Shown: in pieces, positions 51,734-63,444 of the stretch
Layout of the letters: every line of letters starts with the position of its first letter
How positions within the stretch are numbered: position 1 is the stretch's first letter
Origin: Nocardioides jishulii
GTDB taxonomy: Bacteria; Actinomycetota; Actinomycetes; Propionibacteriales; Nocardioidaceae
DNA length: 64,000 nucleotides
NCBI RefSeq assembly: GCF_006007965.1
Contig: NZ_CP040748.1
Coordinates: 2,542,001-2,606,000, forward strand
Direction: 5' to 3'
Translations under genes and position numbers: made by a program
Notes under the pieces: model-generated
Databases searched by the model: none
The model's input: only the letters and a program-made list of their open reading frames with translations
Told to the model about the DNA's origin: nothing

Positions 51734-54583
51734 TCACCCGGCCAGGTCGTAGGCGCCCAACCCCTCCCCCAGGAGGCGACGGCCGGTGAGCCCGTTCGCC
51801 GACGAGGTGAAGAGGTAGAGCAGGCCGGTCTTCTTGTCACGGGCCAGGAGGTCCGTGGTGCCCTTGGCCAGGTGGGCGTCGCTGATCGCGACCTTCCAGT
51901 CGTACAGCGTGGGGTTGTAGACCGAGGAGGTCTTGAGGCGCCCCAGGGCTCCGGAGAAGCCGGTGGCCGGCACCCCCGCCGCCACCGTCTTGGCGCCGCG
52001 CCCCGCGTAGAAGACGGTCTTGCCGGCGACGGTGCCGATCAGGTCAGGCATCTTGTCGCCGTCGATGTCGCCGACTGCCTCGAGGTTCTGCACCTCGGAG
52101 AAGCCACCGCCGATGCGCTTCGGGTCGGCCAGGCGACCGGTGCCGTTGCCGCGACGCAGCTGCAGGGCACCGTCATTGCGGATGCTGATCACGTCACCGT
52201 GTCCGTCGCCGTCGAAGTCGCCGGCGTTGATCAGGGCCCGGATGCCACCGGCGGTGGTGCCGGTGCCGATGGGCACACCGAGCTCGAACGTGCCCGGGTT
52301 GGTCAGCAGCACGAGCGAGTTGCCGCGGCGTGCCACCACGTCCGGCAGTCCGCCGGTGACGAGCGGGGCGACGGAGAGGTTGGTGATCTTCTTCCGCACG
52401 CCCAGCGGGCCGAGCGGCAGGCCGAAGCTGCCGTTGCCCCGTCCGGGCAGGACCTGGAGGGTGCCGTTCGACGTGCGGACCAGGAGGTCGTTGACGCCGT
52501 CGCGGGTGAAGTCGCCTCCCCCGGCGATGGCGGTGCTCGCCGCCCAGGTGCCGGGCGTACGCGACTGGGTGCTGAGGGCGTTCTTGCCGGTGCCACGCAG
52601 GGTGTAGGTCACGCCGGCGGAGTCCCGCCCGATGAGGTCAGCACGCCCGTCGCCGGTGATGTCGCCCACGGCCGTGAGTGACGTGTAGCGCTTGACCGTG
52701 CGCTTGAGGTCGACGCGGCTGAAGCCACCGTTCTTCTTCTGCACGAATCCGCGGAGCTTGCCCGTCTTGATCTCGCGACCCACGAGGTCGGCCCGCCCGT
52801 CGCCGTTGAGGTCGCCGTAGGGCACGAGCAGGTCGTGCTTCTTGGTCGCCAGGACGCGGCGCTTCGGGGCGGCGAAGCCACCCTTGCCGTCACCTGCGTG
52901 GATGCTCGCGACGCCGTTCGAGTCCAACGACACGACGTCGGCCCTGCCGTCGCCGGTGAGGTCGGCGGAGACGAAGAACTTGCCACGCGCCTTCCACCCC
53001 GTCGAGACGGCCTTGGGCGCACGCAGGCTCGAGGTGCCGCCGGTCGGGATGATCAGCAGGCGGTTGTCGGACTTGCGGCGCACCACCAGGTCGGGGTGCG
53101 GCGTGCCCACGAGGTTGGAGTCCTTCACCGGGGTGGAGTACGGCGGTTTGGGTGCCGGGCTCGGGGTCGGGGTCGGGGCGGGCGCGGGGGCCGGGGTGAC
53201 GACCGAGCCACCCTGGGCGGACTTGGCCAGCTTGCGGATGTCGCCGAGACGCGCGTAGAGGTGCTTGCCCGGGCAGGCGGTGCTGCCTGCGTCGCGGTGG
53301 CCGCTGATGGCCTGGAACGTGCCCTTGCCGACCTTCACCTTGGTGGCGGAGGCGTCCACGCCGGCCAGGCTGAGCTTCCACGCCATGAGGGCGCCGTAGG
53401 CGTCGACCATGGCCTGGGGCGGCTTGACGGTCTCGAAGTTGCCGATGGCCGACATCGCGAAGGCGTAGTCGTTGTAGCCGAGGGTGTGCGCGCCGACGAC
53501 GGCCTTGTCGACGCCGCCGTAGCGACCTTCCCAGATCCGGCCGAAGCGGTCGACGAGGAAGTTGTAGCCGACGTCGCTCCAGCCACGCGACTTGGTGTGG
53601 TACGCGTAGATGCTGCGGATGATCCCGGGCACCTCGGCGGCGGTGTAGTTGTTGGCGTTGACGGTGTGGTGCACGAAGCCGGCCTTGATCGTGCCGTAGC
53701 GCAGCGACGACTTGTCGCGCAGCTTCTCGTTGGCACCCCACTGGGCGCGCGAGTAGATGGTGGGCTTGGGAGCCGACTTCTTCTTGGCCGCGCTCAGCTC
53801 GATGTCGCCCTCCTGGGCGCTGGCGTCGTCGTCGTCCGCGGCGGGGGTCTGCGACTCGATGGCCGGGCCCTCCTCGCGCGTGGCGGTCGTGCCGGGGTCG
53901 ACGACGGCGAGCGAGAGGCCCTCGGGCAGCTCACCGGCGGCGTCGGCACGGAGCTCGACCTCGTCGACGTCGCCGACGATCAGGGCGTCGGTGCCGCCAC
54001 GGGCCCGGCGGGCGTCCGGGCTGTCGGCCTCGGGGGCGTGCTCGTCGTGGTAGACGAGGTCGCCCCACTCGCTCCACTCGTCGCCCACCCGCGTACGCAC
54101 CTGGAGCGCGAGGTCGCCCTCGGAGACCTGGTCGGCGTTGTCCCACGTGACGCCGACGGCGCCGTAGCCCTTCACCGGAGCCTTGACGGTGGCCTCGACG
54201 ACCTCGTCAGCGTCCGCGGAGAGTCCGTGGTCGTGGCCGTCGTCGTGCCCACTGTCGTGCCCGTGGTCACTGCTGGGCTTCTCGGCCCGCTTCTTGGTGG
54301 CCGGCGCCTCGGACTTCTTCTTGGCGGCGGGCTTCTTCGAGGCGGGCGCACCGGTCGCGACCGCGTACTCCTTCACCTCGGGCTCCACCGGAGCGACCGG
54401 GACCTCGGAGGTCGAGACGCTGGCGGTGTTGACCGGCGGCGCCGCCTGGACGAGTCCGGCAGGGGGCTGCGGGACGACGTCGAGCGAGACCACGTTGGTC
54501 GCCGGGGCGAGGACGGCCACCACGAGACCGAGCGCCAGGGTCGTCTGGCACGCAGTGATGAACCGAGCTTGATTGGTACGCAT
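51734..54583 (-). CDS. Secreted PGRP-type N-acetylmuramoyl-L-alanine amidase with FG-GAP repeats
   Basis: 949 aa. Signal peptide (LALGLVVAVLAPA, about 16-28), a Lys/Ala/Pro linker with a His-rich stretch (HDSGHDDGHDHG), a beta domain (about 130-260), then a PGRP/amidase_2 domain (about 275-455) with zinc ligands in GFVHHTVN, ISGHRD and STACPG; a Pro-rich linker; then about seven FG-GAP/VCBS repeats (GDLNGDGRADLVG, GDFDGDGHGDVIS), each with a Ca-binding DxDxDG loop. It should cleave peptidoglycan stems at the wall. A candidate MtrA-box-like repeat lies upstream. GGAG 13 bases before the ATG. Confidence 0.92.
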   Translation of the reverse strand: MRTNQARFITACQTTLALGLVVAVLAPATNVVSLDVVPQPPAGLVQAAPPVNTASVSTSEVPVAPVEPEVKEYAVATGAPASKKPAAKKKSEAPATKKRAEKPSSDHGHDSGHDDGHDHGLSADADEVVEATVKAPVKGYGAVGVTWDNADQVSEGDLALQVRTRVGDEWSEWGDLVYHDEHAPEADSPDARRARGGTDALIVGDVDEVELRADAAGELPEGLSLAVVDPGTTATREEGPAIESQTPAADDDDASAQEGDIELSAAKKKSAPKPTIYSRAQWGANEKLRDKSSLRYGTIKAGFVHHTVNANNYTAAEVPGIIRSIYAYHTKSRGWSDVGYNFLVDRFGRIWEGRYGGVDKAVVGAHTLGYNDYAFAMSAIGNFETVKPPQAMVDAYGALMAWKLSLAGVDASATKVKVGKGTFQAISGHRDAGSTACPGKHLYARLGDIRKLAKSAQGGSVVTPAPAPAPTPTPSPAPKPPYSTPVKDSNLVGTPHPDLVVRRKSDNRLLIIPTGGTSSLRAPKAVSTGWKARGKFFVSADLTGDGRADVVSLDSNGVASIHAGDGKGGFAAPKRRVLATKKHDLLVPYGDLNGDGRADLVGREIKTGKLRGFVQKKNGGFSRVDLKRTVKRYTSLTAVGDITGDGRADLIGRDSAGVTYTLRGTGKNALSTQSRTPGTWAASTAIAGGGDFTRDGVNDLLVRTSNGTLQVLPGRGNGSFGLPLGPLGVRKKITNLSVAPLVTGGLPDVVARRGNSLVLLTNPGTFELGVPIGTGTTAGGIRALINAGDFDGDGHGDVISIRNDGALQLRRGNGTGRLADPKRIGGGFSEVQNLEAVGDIDGDKMPDLIGTVAGKTVFYAGRGAKTVAAGVPATGFSGALGRLKTSSVYNPTLYDWKVAISDAHLAKGTTDLLARDKKTGLLYLFTSSANGLTGRRLLGEGLGAYDLAG

Positions 54584-54608
54584 AAGGGCCTACTCCAGTG
54601 CGGGGGAA

Positions 54609-54669
54609 GAGTCACACAGTGAGCAACTTTCACATGAGTCACACCAGTCAGTCGAGTAAAACTGAGTAA
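54609..54669 (-). promoter_or_regulatory. Repeat-rich upstream region of the amidase gene with MtrA-box-like site
   Basis: GAGTCACAC occurs at 54609 and 54636; TTCACATGA (54629-54637) abuts GTCACACCA (54638-54646), two half-sites 9 bp apart; GAGTAA repeats at 54654 and 54664. The 54629-54646 unit matches 15037-15054 at nearly every base. The 260-bp gap (54584-54843) is locally AT-richer, as expected of a regulated promoter. Confidence 0.45.
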
Positions 54670-54790
54670 CTACAACGGTGTAATTTCCAGTCGCCACGCC
54701 GACCAACTCGCACTTTGTCAACTTTTCGATCCCCAGAATGGCGTAGTTCCGGCCGTTCTGACGGCTGAATGGCGCGAAAAGGTAAAGAAA

Positions 54791-54821
54791 AGAGGCCGAC
54801 CCCCGATGGGGGTCGGCCTCT
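54791..54821 (-). terminator. Intrinsic terminator of the galactan operon
   Basis: Perfect 14-bp stem (54791-54804 with 54808-54821), 3-base loop, followed on the minus strand by CTTTTCTTT. It is the best intrinsic terminator in the window and ends the ABC ATPase gene. Confidence 0.88.
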
Positions 54822-54843
54822 CCGTGTCTAGTCCGTTCAGATG

Positions 54844-55629
54844 TCAGATGTCGGCACCCAAACCGTCGTCGGCATCGTTCGGGTCGCCACCGACGTTGGC
54901 GTCGGGGTCGTCGTACTTCAGGAAACGGATACCTTCCTCCACTCCCCCGTCAAAGGCGAGCTTGCCCTTCTCCAGGACCAGGACCCGGGTGCACAGGTTG
55001 CGGACTGCGCCCGGCGCATGGGAGACGTAGAAGATCGTCGTGCCGGAGTTCTTGATCTCGTCCATCTTCAGCTTGCACTTGCGCTTGAACGGGCGGTCAC
55101 CGACCGCCAGCGCCTCGTCGGCGATGAAGATGTCGGAGTCCACGTGGATCGCCACGGCAAAGCCCAGACGAGCCTTCATGCCCGAGCTGTAGTAGGTCAC
55201 CGGGGTGTCGAGGAACTTGCCGAGGTCGGCGAACTCCACGATCTCGTCGAACTTGCGGCGGGTCTCCGCCTCGCTCATGCCCAGGATCGCGGCGTTGAGC
55301 CACAGGTTGTCGCGACCCGACAGCTGCGGGTCGAACCCCGCACCGGTGGCGATCAGGCCGGCGATCCGGCCGCGCGTCAGGACCGAGCCGGAGTCGGGGC
55401 TCATCACGCCACTGATCAGCTTGAGCAGCGTCGACTTGCCCGAGCCGTTGAGGCCCATGAGGCCGATGGCCTCGCCCTCCTTGACGTCGAAGCTGACACC
55501 GTCGACCGCGTTGAACGTGTCGTGCGTCTTCATGCCTCGAGCCTTCGCCAGCGCCATCTGCTTCAGGGAGCGGTGGTACTGCATGCGGAAGGTCTTCGTG
55601 GCGTCGCGCACCTCGATGAAGTTGGTCAT
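54844..55629 (-). CDS. Polysaccharide ABC exporter ATPase (Wzt/RfbE type)
   Basis: 261 aa. Walker A GLMGLNGSGKSTLLKLISG, Q-loop, signature YSSGMKARLGFAVAI, Walker B IFIADEALAVGD and H-loop YVSHAPGAVRNLC mark the O-antigen/teichoic acid/galactan exporter class (TagH, Wzt, Rv3781 RfbE). No C-terminal polymer-binding domain, so export is not capped by such a module. With the permease upstream it flips the lipid-linked polymer. Last gene of the operon. Confidence 0.93.
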   Translation of the reverse strand: MTNFIEVRDATKTFRMQYHRSLKQMALAKARGMKTHDTFNAVDGVSFDVKEGEAIGLMGLNGSGKSTLLKLISGVMSPDSGSVLTRGRIAGLIATGAGFDPQLSGRDNLWLNAAILGMSEAETRRKFDEIVEFADLGKFLDTPVTYYSSGMKARLGFAVAIHVDSDIFIADEALAVGDRPFKRKCKLKMDEIKNSGTTIFYVSHAPGAVRNLCTRVLVLEKGKLAFDGGVEEGIRFLKYDDPDANVGGDPNDADDGLGADI

Positions 55630-55630
55630 C

Positions 55631-56523
55631 TCAGAGCCTCTCCGGGACGCGCTTTTCGTACTTGCTGAACCACAGCTGCGCCACCACGAGGAAGACCACG
55701 GAGGCCACGAACATGATCCCGCCCCGCGCCCACAGGTCGTCCGGGAAGTGGGTGTCGATCAGGTGCTGAGGATTGTCTGCCGTGCCGACCCAGAAGCAAC
55801 GCTGCAGCAGCAGCACCGCCTCGGCGACCGGGTTGAGCAGGTAGATCTGCGACCCCAGGTCACCGAACCGCTCGTGGACCATCGTGTAGGGGTAGATCAT
55901 CGGCACCGAGAAGGTCGTGAACTGGGTGAGCGTGCCCACCACCTTGCCGAAGTCACGCATGAACACGTTGAGCACGCTGAAGAAGAGCGCCAGCCCGAGC
56001 CCGAGCGGGATCAGGATCCCGAAGGCCAGCAGTCCCGCGCCGACTCCGACCGGGTCCGGGACCCAGCCCAGCAGCACGCACGCCACGAGGAGGATCACCA
56101 GCATCGGACCGGTGTGCCACAGGGCCACCAGCATCCGTGACACCGGGAAGAGCTCCTTGGGCATCGCCAGCTTGGAGATCAGCCCACGGCTGCGCACCAG
56201 CGAGGCCGTGCCGCCGTTGAAGGTCTCGGTGAAGAAGTGGACCAGGATCATGCCGGCGAACAGGTGGATCGCGAAGTTCGGGACGTCGTCTCCCCCGCGG
56301 CCGATCGCCACCTGGAAGACGAAGTAAAACATCAGGAACCGCACGCCCGGCTGGAGGTAGCTCCACGTCCAGCCCAGCGCGGTGCCCTGGTAGCGCGACT
56401 TGATCGTGTTGCGCACCAGCATCCCGAGCAGGTAGCGCTGGCGGAAGACCTCGAGCAGGCCCGAGTTCGAGGCCGGCGGCGCGAGGGGAGGCAGCTCCTC
56501 CCCTCGCATCGTGGGAGCCTGGC

Positions 56524-56527
<4 letters not shown>
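55631..56527 (-). CDS. Polysaccharide ABC exporter permease (Wzm/RfbD type)
   Basis: 298 aa, six transmembrane helices, ABC-2 type. QRYLLGMLVRNTIKSRYQGTALGWTWSYLQPGVRFLMFYFVF, ELFPVSRMLVALWHTGP and LNPVAEAVLLLQR are family signatures, as in Rv3783. Exports a lipid-linked glycan together with the ATPase downstream (1-bp gap). Start is ATG 56527, which overlaps the glfT2 stop by 4 bp. Confidence 0.93.
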
Positions 56528-59843
<3,316 letters not shown>

Positions 59844-60770
59844 CTAGCGGCGTGCGGGGCGGGGTCCCGGCACGGCGCGCATCCCCCACGCGTCCCTCAT
59901 GGCCCGGGTCACGTTGCCGGCCTCGGCCCGTCCGCCGCGCAGGGGGCTCAGGACCACCACGGCCAGGGTGATCAGGAGCGGCTTGAGCCGGACCAGGAGG
60001 TTCTCCCCGTAGCGCAGGTGCACCACGAAAAGATTGCGGTACATGTAGTAGCCCTTCCACCCCGACAGGTCGTGCTGCTGGTTGAAGTCGAGCTGGCGCA
60101 CCAGCACCGCGTCACGCTGCGCCCAGATGGTGCGCCCCGACCGACGGACCCGGATGGCGAAGTCGACGTCGTCGTAGAAGATGAAGAACGAGGGGTCCGG
60201 CAGGCCGATCTCGTCGATCACGCTGCTCCGGGTCATGAACCCCTCGAACGCGACGTTCTCGACGGGCACCCGCTCCGGCATGTCGGCCCGCGAGGCGTAC
60301 GTCGAGTCGACGCTCGCCGTCTTCGGCCGGATGGCGAGCGGGTTGGCGAGGTCGAAGCGCAGCGCGGACTTCTCCACCAGGTGGCCCGCCAGGTCCTCGC
60401 GCACCACCATCAGGCAGTCCTCGTCGGCGGCCATGAGCACGGCCAGGCAGTCGGGGGCGGGCACGGTGTCGTCGTCGACGAGCCAGATCCGGTCGTACCC
60501 GGCCTCGTACGCGGTCTTCGTCCCGAGGTGGAAGCCGCCAGCTCCCCCGAGGTTCTCGGGCGAGGAGATCACCTGCAGCGGCAGGTCGTCGCGCGCCGCC
60601 AGCACCTCGGCCGTGTGGTCGGTGCTGGCGTTGTCGACGACCACGACGGCGTCGGGAAGGCGCGTCTGCGCCGCCAGGCCGTCGAGCATGCGGGTGAGCA
60701 GGTCGGCGCGGTTGTAGGTGACGATCACCACGGCGACGCTCTCGCGTCCGGGCCCGTCGGGGGCGGTCAT
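59844..60770 (-). CDS. Family 2 glycosyltransferase of the galactan operon
   Basis: 308 aa. GT2 signature VAVVIVTYNRADLLTRMLDGL, VVDNASTD, NLGGAGGFHLG, WLVDDDTVPAPD (DxD site), FEGFMTRSSVIDEIGLPDPSFFIFYDDVDFAIRVRRSG. Probably adds Galf or rhamnose early in the polymer linker; the NLGGAGGF motif is common in Galf and rhamnosyl transferases. ATG overlaps the stop of the upstream GlfT1-like gene; glf follows after 66 bp. Confidence 0.86.
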   Translation of the reverse strand: MTAPDGPGRESVAVVIVTYNRADLLTRMLDGLAAQTRLPDAVVVVDNASTDHTAEVLAARDDLPLQVISSPENLGGAGGFHLGTKTAYEAGYDRIWLVDDDTVPAPDCLAVLMAADEDCLMVVREDLAGHLVEKSALRFDLANPLAIRPKTASVDSTYASRADMPERVPVENVAFEGFMTRSSVIDEIGLPDPSFFIFYDDVDFAIRVRRSGRTIWAQRDAVLVRQLDFNQQHDLSGWKGYYMYRNLFVVHLRYGENLLVRLKPLLITLAVVVLSPLRGGRAEAGNVTRAMRDAWGMRAVPGPRPARR

Positions 60771-61711
60771 GCGAGGAACCTCCGGTGTCCGGTGAAGTCG
60801 CCGCGCAGCGCAGCGGCGAAGGCGGAGAAGCTCAGCCGCAGCCGCGCCGGGTCGCGGTGGGTGAAGAGGTAGAACCACACCGTCTTGGCGACGAAGGCCA
60901 GGGCGTGGGGCGTCCCGCGGTACTCGCGCAGGTTGAGCAGGTTGTTGCGGGCCATGCAGTAGTGCTTGAGGTCGCTGGGGCTGTGGTTGTAGGTCATCCG
61001 GCCGCCGAGCATCGGGGTGCCCAGCGCCCCGACCGAGGGGTGGCGGACCACGGCGTCGACCACGGTGGCGATCCGGGCACCGGCGCGCTCGGCGCGCAGC
61101 CTGTACTCGTGGTCGTCGCCCCAGATGAAGAGCTCGGCCCGCACCGAGCCGATCTTCTGCACCAGCTCACGGGTGACCAGGACGCCGTTGAAGGGGATCA
61201 CCACGTCGCGGATCAGGCCGTCGGTCGCAGCCGCCCGGACCGCGGCCATGTCGTGGACGACGGTGGAGGTCCCGGGCAGCCGGATCGGGAAGACGAGCCG
61301 GTCGCCGCGCTCCTCGTCGACCACGGCCGGCCCCCAGAAGTCGAGCTCCCCGTCGTGGGCGAGCAGCACCTCGAGGCAGTCGGGGTCGGGCATGCCGTCG
61401 TCGTCCATCAGCCAGACCAGGTCAGCCCCACGCTCCACGGCGACGTCCAGCCCTTCACGGAAGCCACCGGCGCCGCCCCGGTTCTCGTCCAGCAGGCGGG
61501 GCACGACGGGCGTGCCGGGCGTGCCCTCCAGACCACGCAACCAGGCACCGGTGCCGTCGGAGGAGGCGTTGTCGACGACCACGATCTCGGCGACGCCGTC
61601 GATCTCGCGCAGGCGCGCCACGAGGCCCTGCAGCAGCGTGAGCCGGTTGAAGGTGACCACCGCCGCGACGATGCGGCGCGGGCCGGGAGCGGCGGGGTGG
61701 GCGTCGGTCAC
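60767..61711 (-). CDS. GlfT1-like galactofuranosyltransferase
   Basis: 314 aa, close to the 304 aa of GlfT1 (Rv3782). VAAVVTFNRLTLLQGLVARL, NRGGAGGFREG, WLMDDDGMPDPD, PFNGVLVTRELVQKIG, FIWGDDHEYRLRAERAG and FYLFTHRDPARL parallel GlfT1 (DDDGH, FNGALF, IRGDEVE, VTRRDPKGL). Predicted to add the first Galf units to the lipid-linked primer. First gene of the operon; GTG start at 61711 with a leaderless -10. Confidence 0.85.
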   Translation of the reverse strand: MTDAHPAAPGPRRIVAAVVTFNRLTLLQGLVARLREIDGVAEIVVVDNASSDGTGAWLRGLEGTPGTPVVPRLLDENRGGAGGFREGLDVAVERGADLVWLMDDDGMPDPDCLEVLLAHDGELDFWGPAVVDEERGDRLVFPIRLPGTSTVVHDMAAVRAAATDGLIRDVVIPFNGVLVTRELVQKIGSVRAELFIWGDDHEYRLRAERAGARIATVVDAVVRHPSVGALGTPMLGGRMTYNHSPSDLKHYCMARNNLLNLREYRGTPHALAFVAKTVWFYLFTHRDPARLRLSFSAFAAALRGDFTGHRRFLA

Positions 61712-61718
61712 GGGGTAC

Positions 61719-61724
61719 ACCCTA
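61719..61724 (-). promoter_or_regulatory. -10 element (TAGGGT), promoter of the galactan operon
   Basis: TANNNT hexamer on the minus strand, 7 bases before the GTG at 61711. It is the predicted promoter of the six-gene unit ending at 54791. Confidence 0.5.
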
Positions 61725-61749
61725 GAGCCGGGGTCCACGGCTCCCGGAG

Positions 61750-63201
61750 TCAGCAGGCAGCTGCGACGTCGTCCGTGTCGTTCGCCACGTAGCCGCTGCT
61801 CAGGGTGCCCTTGGAACCACCGGTGACCGCGTCGCTCGCCGGCTTCGGCTTCTTCGCGGCGCCGGCCTTCTTCTTGGGCGGGTTCTCGGAGTGGTCGACG
61901 GCCTTCTGCACGGCCGCGTGCGCGACGTCGATGTCCGGGTTGGCGGTGGTGAGCAGCGGCGGCACCAACGAGACGCTGGCCATCTTCTGGTCCTTGGCCT
62001 TGAGCGCCAAGGAGATGAAGGTGTCGAACTCGCCGCCCGGGATGCTCGTCGTCAACATCGAGGAGCCAGCCTCCATGATGTCGCGCAGGTTGAGGACGGC
62101 CTGGGCGGGGTTGACCTGGGTGAGCAGCGCACTCATCACGCACTTCTGTCGCGCCATGCGCGAGTAGTCGTCCGAGCCGTGGCGGGCGCGGGCGAACCAC
62201 AGCGTGTCCTCGCCGTCGAGCGTACGGACGCCCGGCTCGATGTAGTGGAAGGACGCCTCGTGGGGCAGCCCGACCGGGATGCGGTCACGGACGTTGAGCT
62301 CCACGCCACCGAAGGCGTCGACGACGTTGCGGAACCCCTTCATGTTGACCATGGCCCAGTAGCTGATCTCGAGGCCGGTGATGCCCTCGACCGCGGAGAT
62401 GGTCGCGATCATGCCCGCGTGCTTCCTCGGCTTGAAGAGCTCGACATGGTCCGTCGCCCACGTGCTCACGCCGTTGAGCATGCAGCCGTCGCAGTCGAAG
62501 CCGTCGGGGAACTGCTCGTCCATCACCGACCCCTCCTTGAAGGGGAAGTGGCTCATGTTGCGCGGCAGGCCGATGAGGACGGTCTTGCCCGTCCTGGCGT
62601 CGATGCTGGCGACGGTCAGTGAGTCGGGCCGCAGCCCGACGCGGCCCGCGCCCTGGTCGGCTCCCGCGAGCAGGATGTTGAAACGGCCGTCGACCGCCCC
62701 CTGCACCTCGCTGTCGCCGGCCACCGCGATCCAGAAGTCCCGGTTCACGTTGACGACGTGGGCGCTGAAGAGCAGGGTCCCGACGACCACGAAGCACAGC
62801 GCGCCGTTGATCCCGACCAGCGACAACCGGTGGTTGCGCAGCAACGACAAGGGCTGGCCCAGGCGCCAGGCGTCGACGAAGAGCACGCCCCAGCCGAGGG
62901 CGACGGCAATCAGCACGACACGCAGGAGACCGAGCAGCGCCGGGCTGGTGCCAGCCTTCAGCCCCAGGGCGGGCCACGTCCAGGTGAGCAGCAGCGCGAC
63001 GACGACGACGACGAGCAGCGCCCCCCAGATCCGCAGGGCGATGCGCCCCAGCCGGCGGTCGCCGGCGACCAGCTGCGCCGACCCGGGCAGGACGAGGGTC
63101 ATCAGCAGCAGCGTGACGGCACGACGGAAACGCACGCGAGCAGCACGGTCCGACACTCCCAGGGGGGCGAGCGGGGCGGACGGAGGAGCGTACGACGACA
63201 T
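61750..63201 (-). CDS. LytR-CpsA-Psr (LCP) family ligase
   Basis: 483 aa. LCP enzymes move lipid-linked glycopolymers onto peptidoglycan. Several hydrophobic helices in the first 160 residues (LLLMTLVLPGSAQLVAG, GALLVVVVVALLLTWTW, GALCFVVVGTLLFSAHVV) precede the LCP domain (about 190-370) with LLAGADQGAGRVGLRPDSLTV, VLIGLPRNMSHFP, MDEQFP and WFARARHGSDDYSRMARQKCVMSAL (catalytic Arg/Asp). The C-terminal tail is Lys-rich. Start at 63201 (MSSYAPPSAP). It is upstream of the galactan operon on the same strand. Confidence 0.93.
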   Translation of the reverse strand: MSSYAPPSAPLAPLGVSDRAARVRFRRAVTLLLMTLVLPGSAQLVAGDRRLGRIALRIWGALLVVVVVALLLTWTWPALGLKAGTSPALLGLLRVVLIAVALGWGVLFVDAWRLGQPLSLLRNHRLSLVGINGALCFVVVGTLLFSAHVVNVNRDFWIAVAGDSEVQGAVDGRFNILLAGADQGAGRVGLRPDSLTVASIDARTGKTVLIGLPRNMSHFPFKEGSVMDEQFPDGFDCDGCMLNGVSTWATDHVELFKPRKHAGMIATISAVEGITGLEISYWAMVNMKGFRNVVDAFGGVELNVRDRIPVGLPHEASFHYIEPGVRTLDGEDTLWFARARHGSDDYSRMARQKCVMSALLTQVNPAQAVLNLRDIMEAGSSMLTTSIPGGEFDTFISLALKAKDQKMASVSLVPPLLTTANPDIDVAHAAVQKAVDHSENPPKKKAGAAKKPKPASDAVTGGSKGTLSSGYVANDTDDVAAAC

Positions 63202-63432
63202 CAGGGCTCTCTGCTGGAGAAGGAGGGGCGGGAGAAGAGGGGGCGGGAGGAGCAAGGGCTGGGGCAGGTGCGGCCCACGATGAACCGGGGGTGAAAACCG
63301 GTGCCCCCAGTATCACCAGCCACACCGGCCACATCGGCCCATGACGCTCCGGCGTGTCCGAGAAGAGCCGACCGGTCTGCACCGCTCAGCGTGGGAGCGT
63401 CGTCGATCCCCGGTCCGCTCCCCCGGGCCGGG

Positions 63433-63438
63433 TAGTTT
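63433..63438 (+). promoter_or_regulatory. -10 element (TAGTTT), leaderless second LCP gene
   Basis: TANNNT hexamer 6 bases before the ATG at 63445. The 243-bp divergent gap (63202-63444) has no other feature I can support. Confidence 0.5.
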
Positions 63439-63444
63439 GCCCCC

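Noticed and set aside
54615..54640. CRP/GlxR-type palindrome (GTGA-N-TCAC) upstream of the amidase gene
   Set aside because: AGTGA and TCACA are separated by 7 bases rather than the 6 of TGTGA-N6-TCACA; the 9-bp direct-repeat reading fits better.
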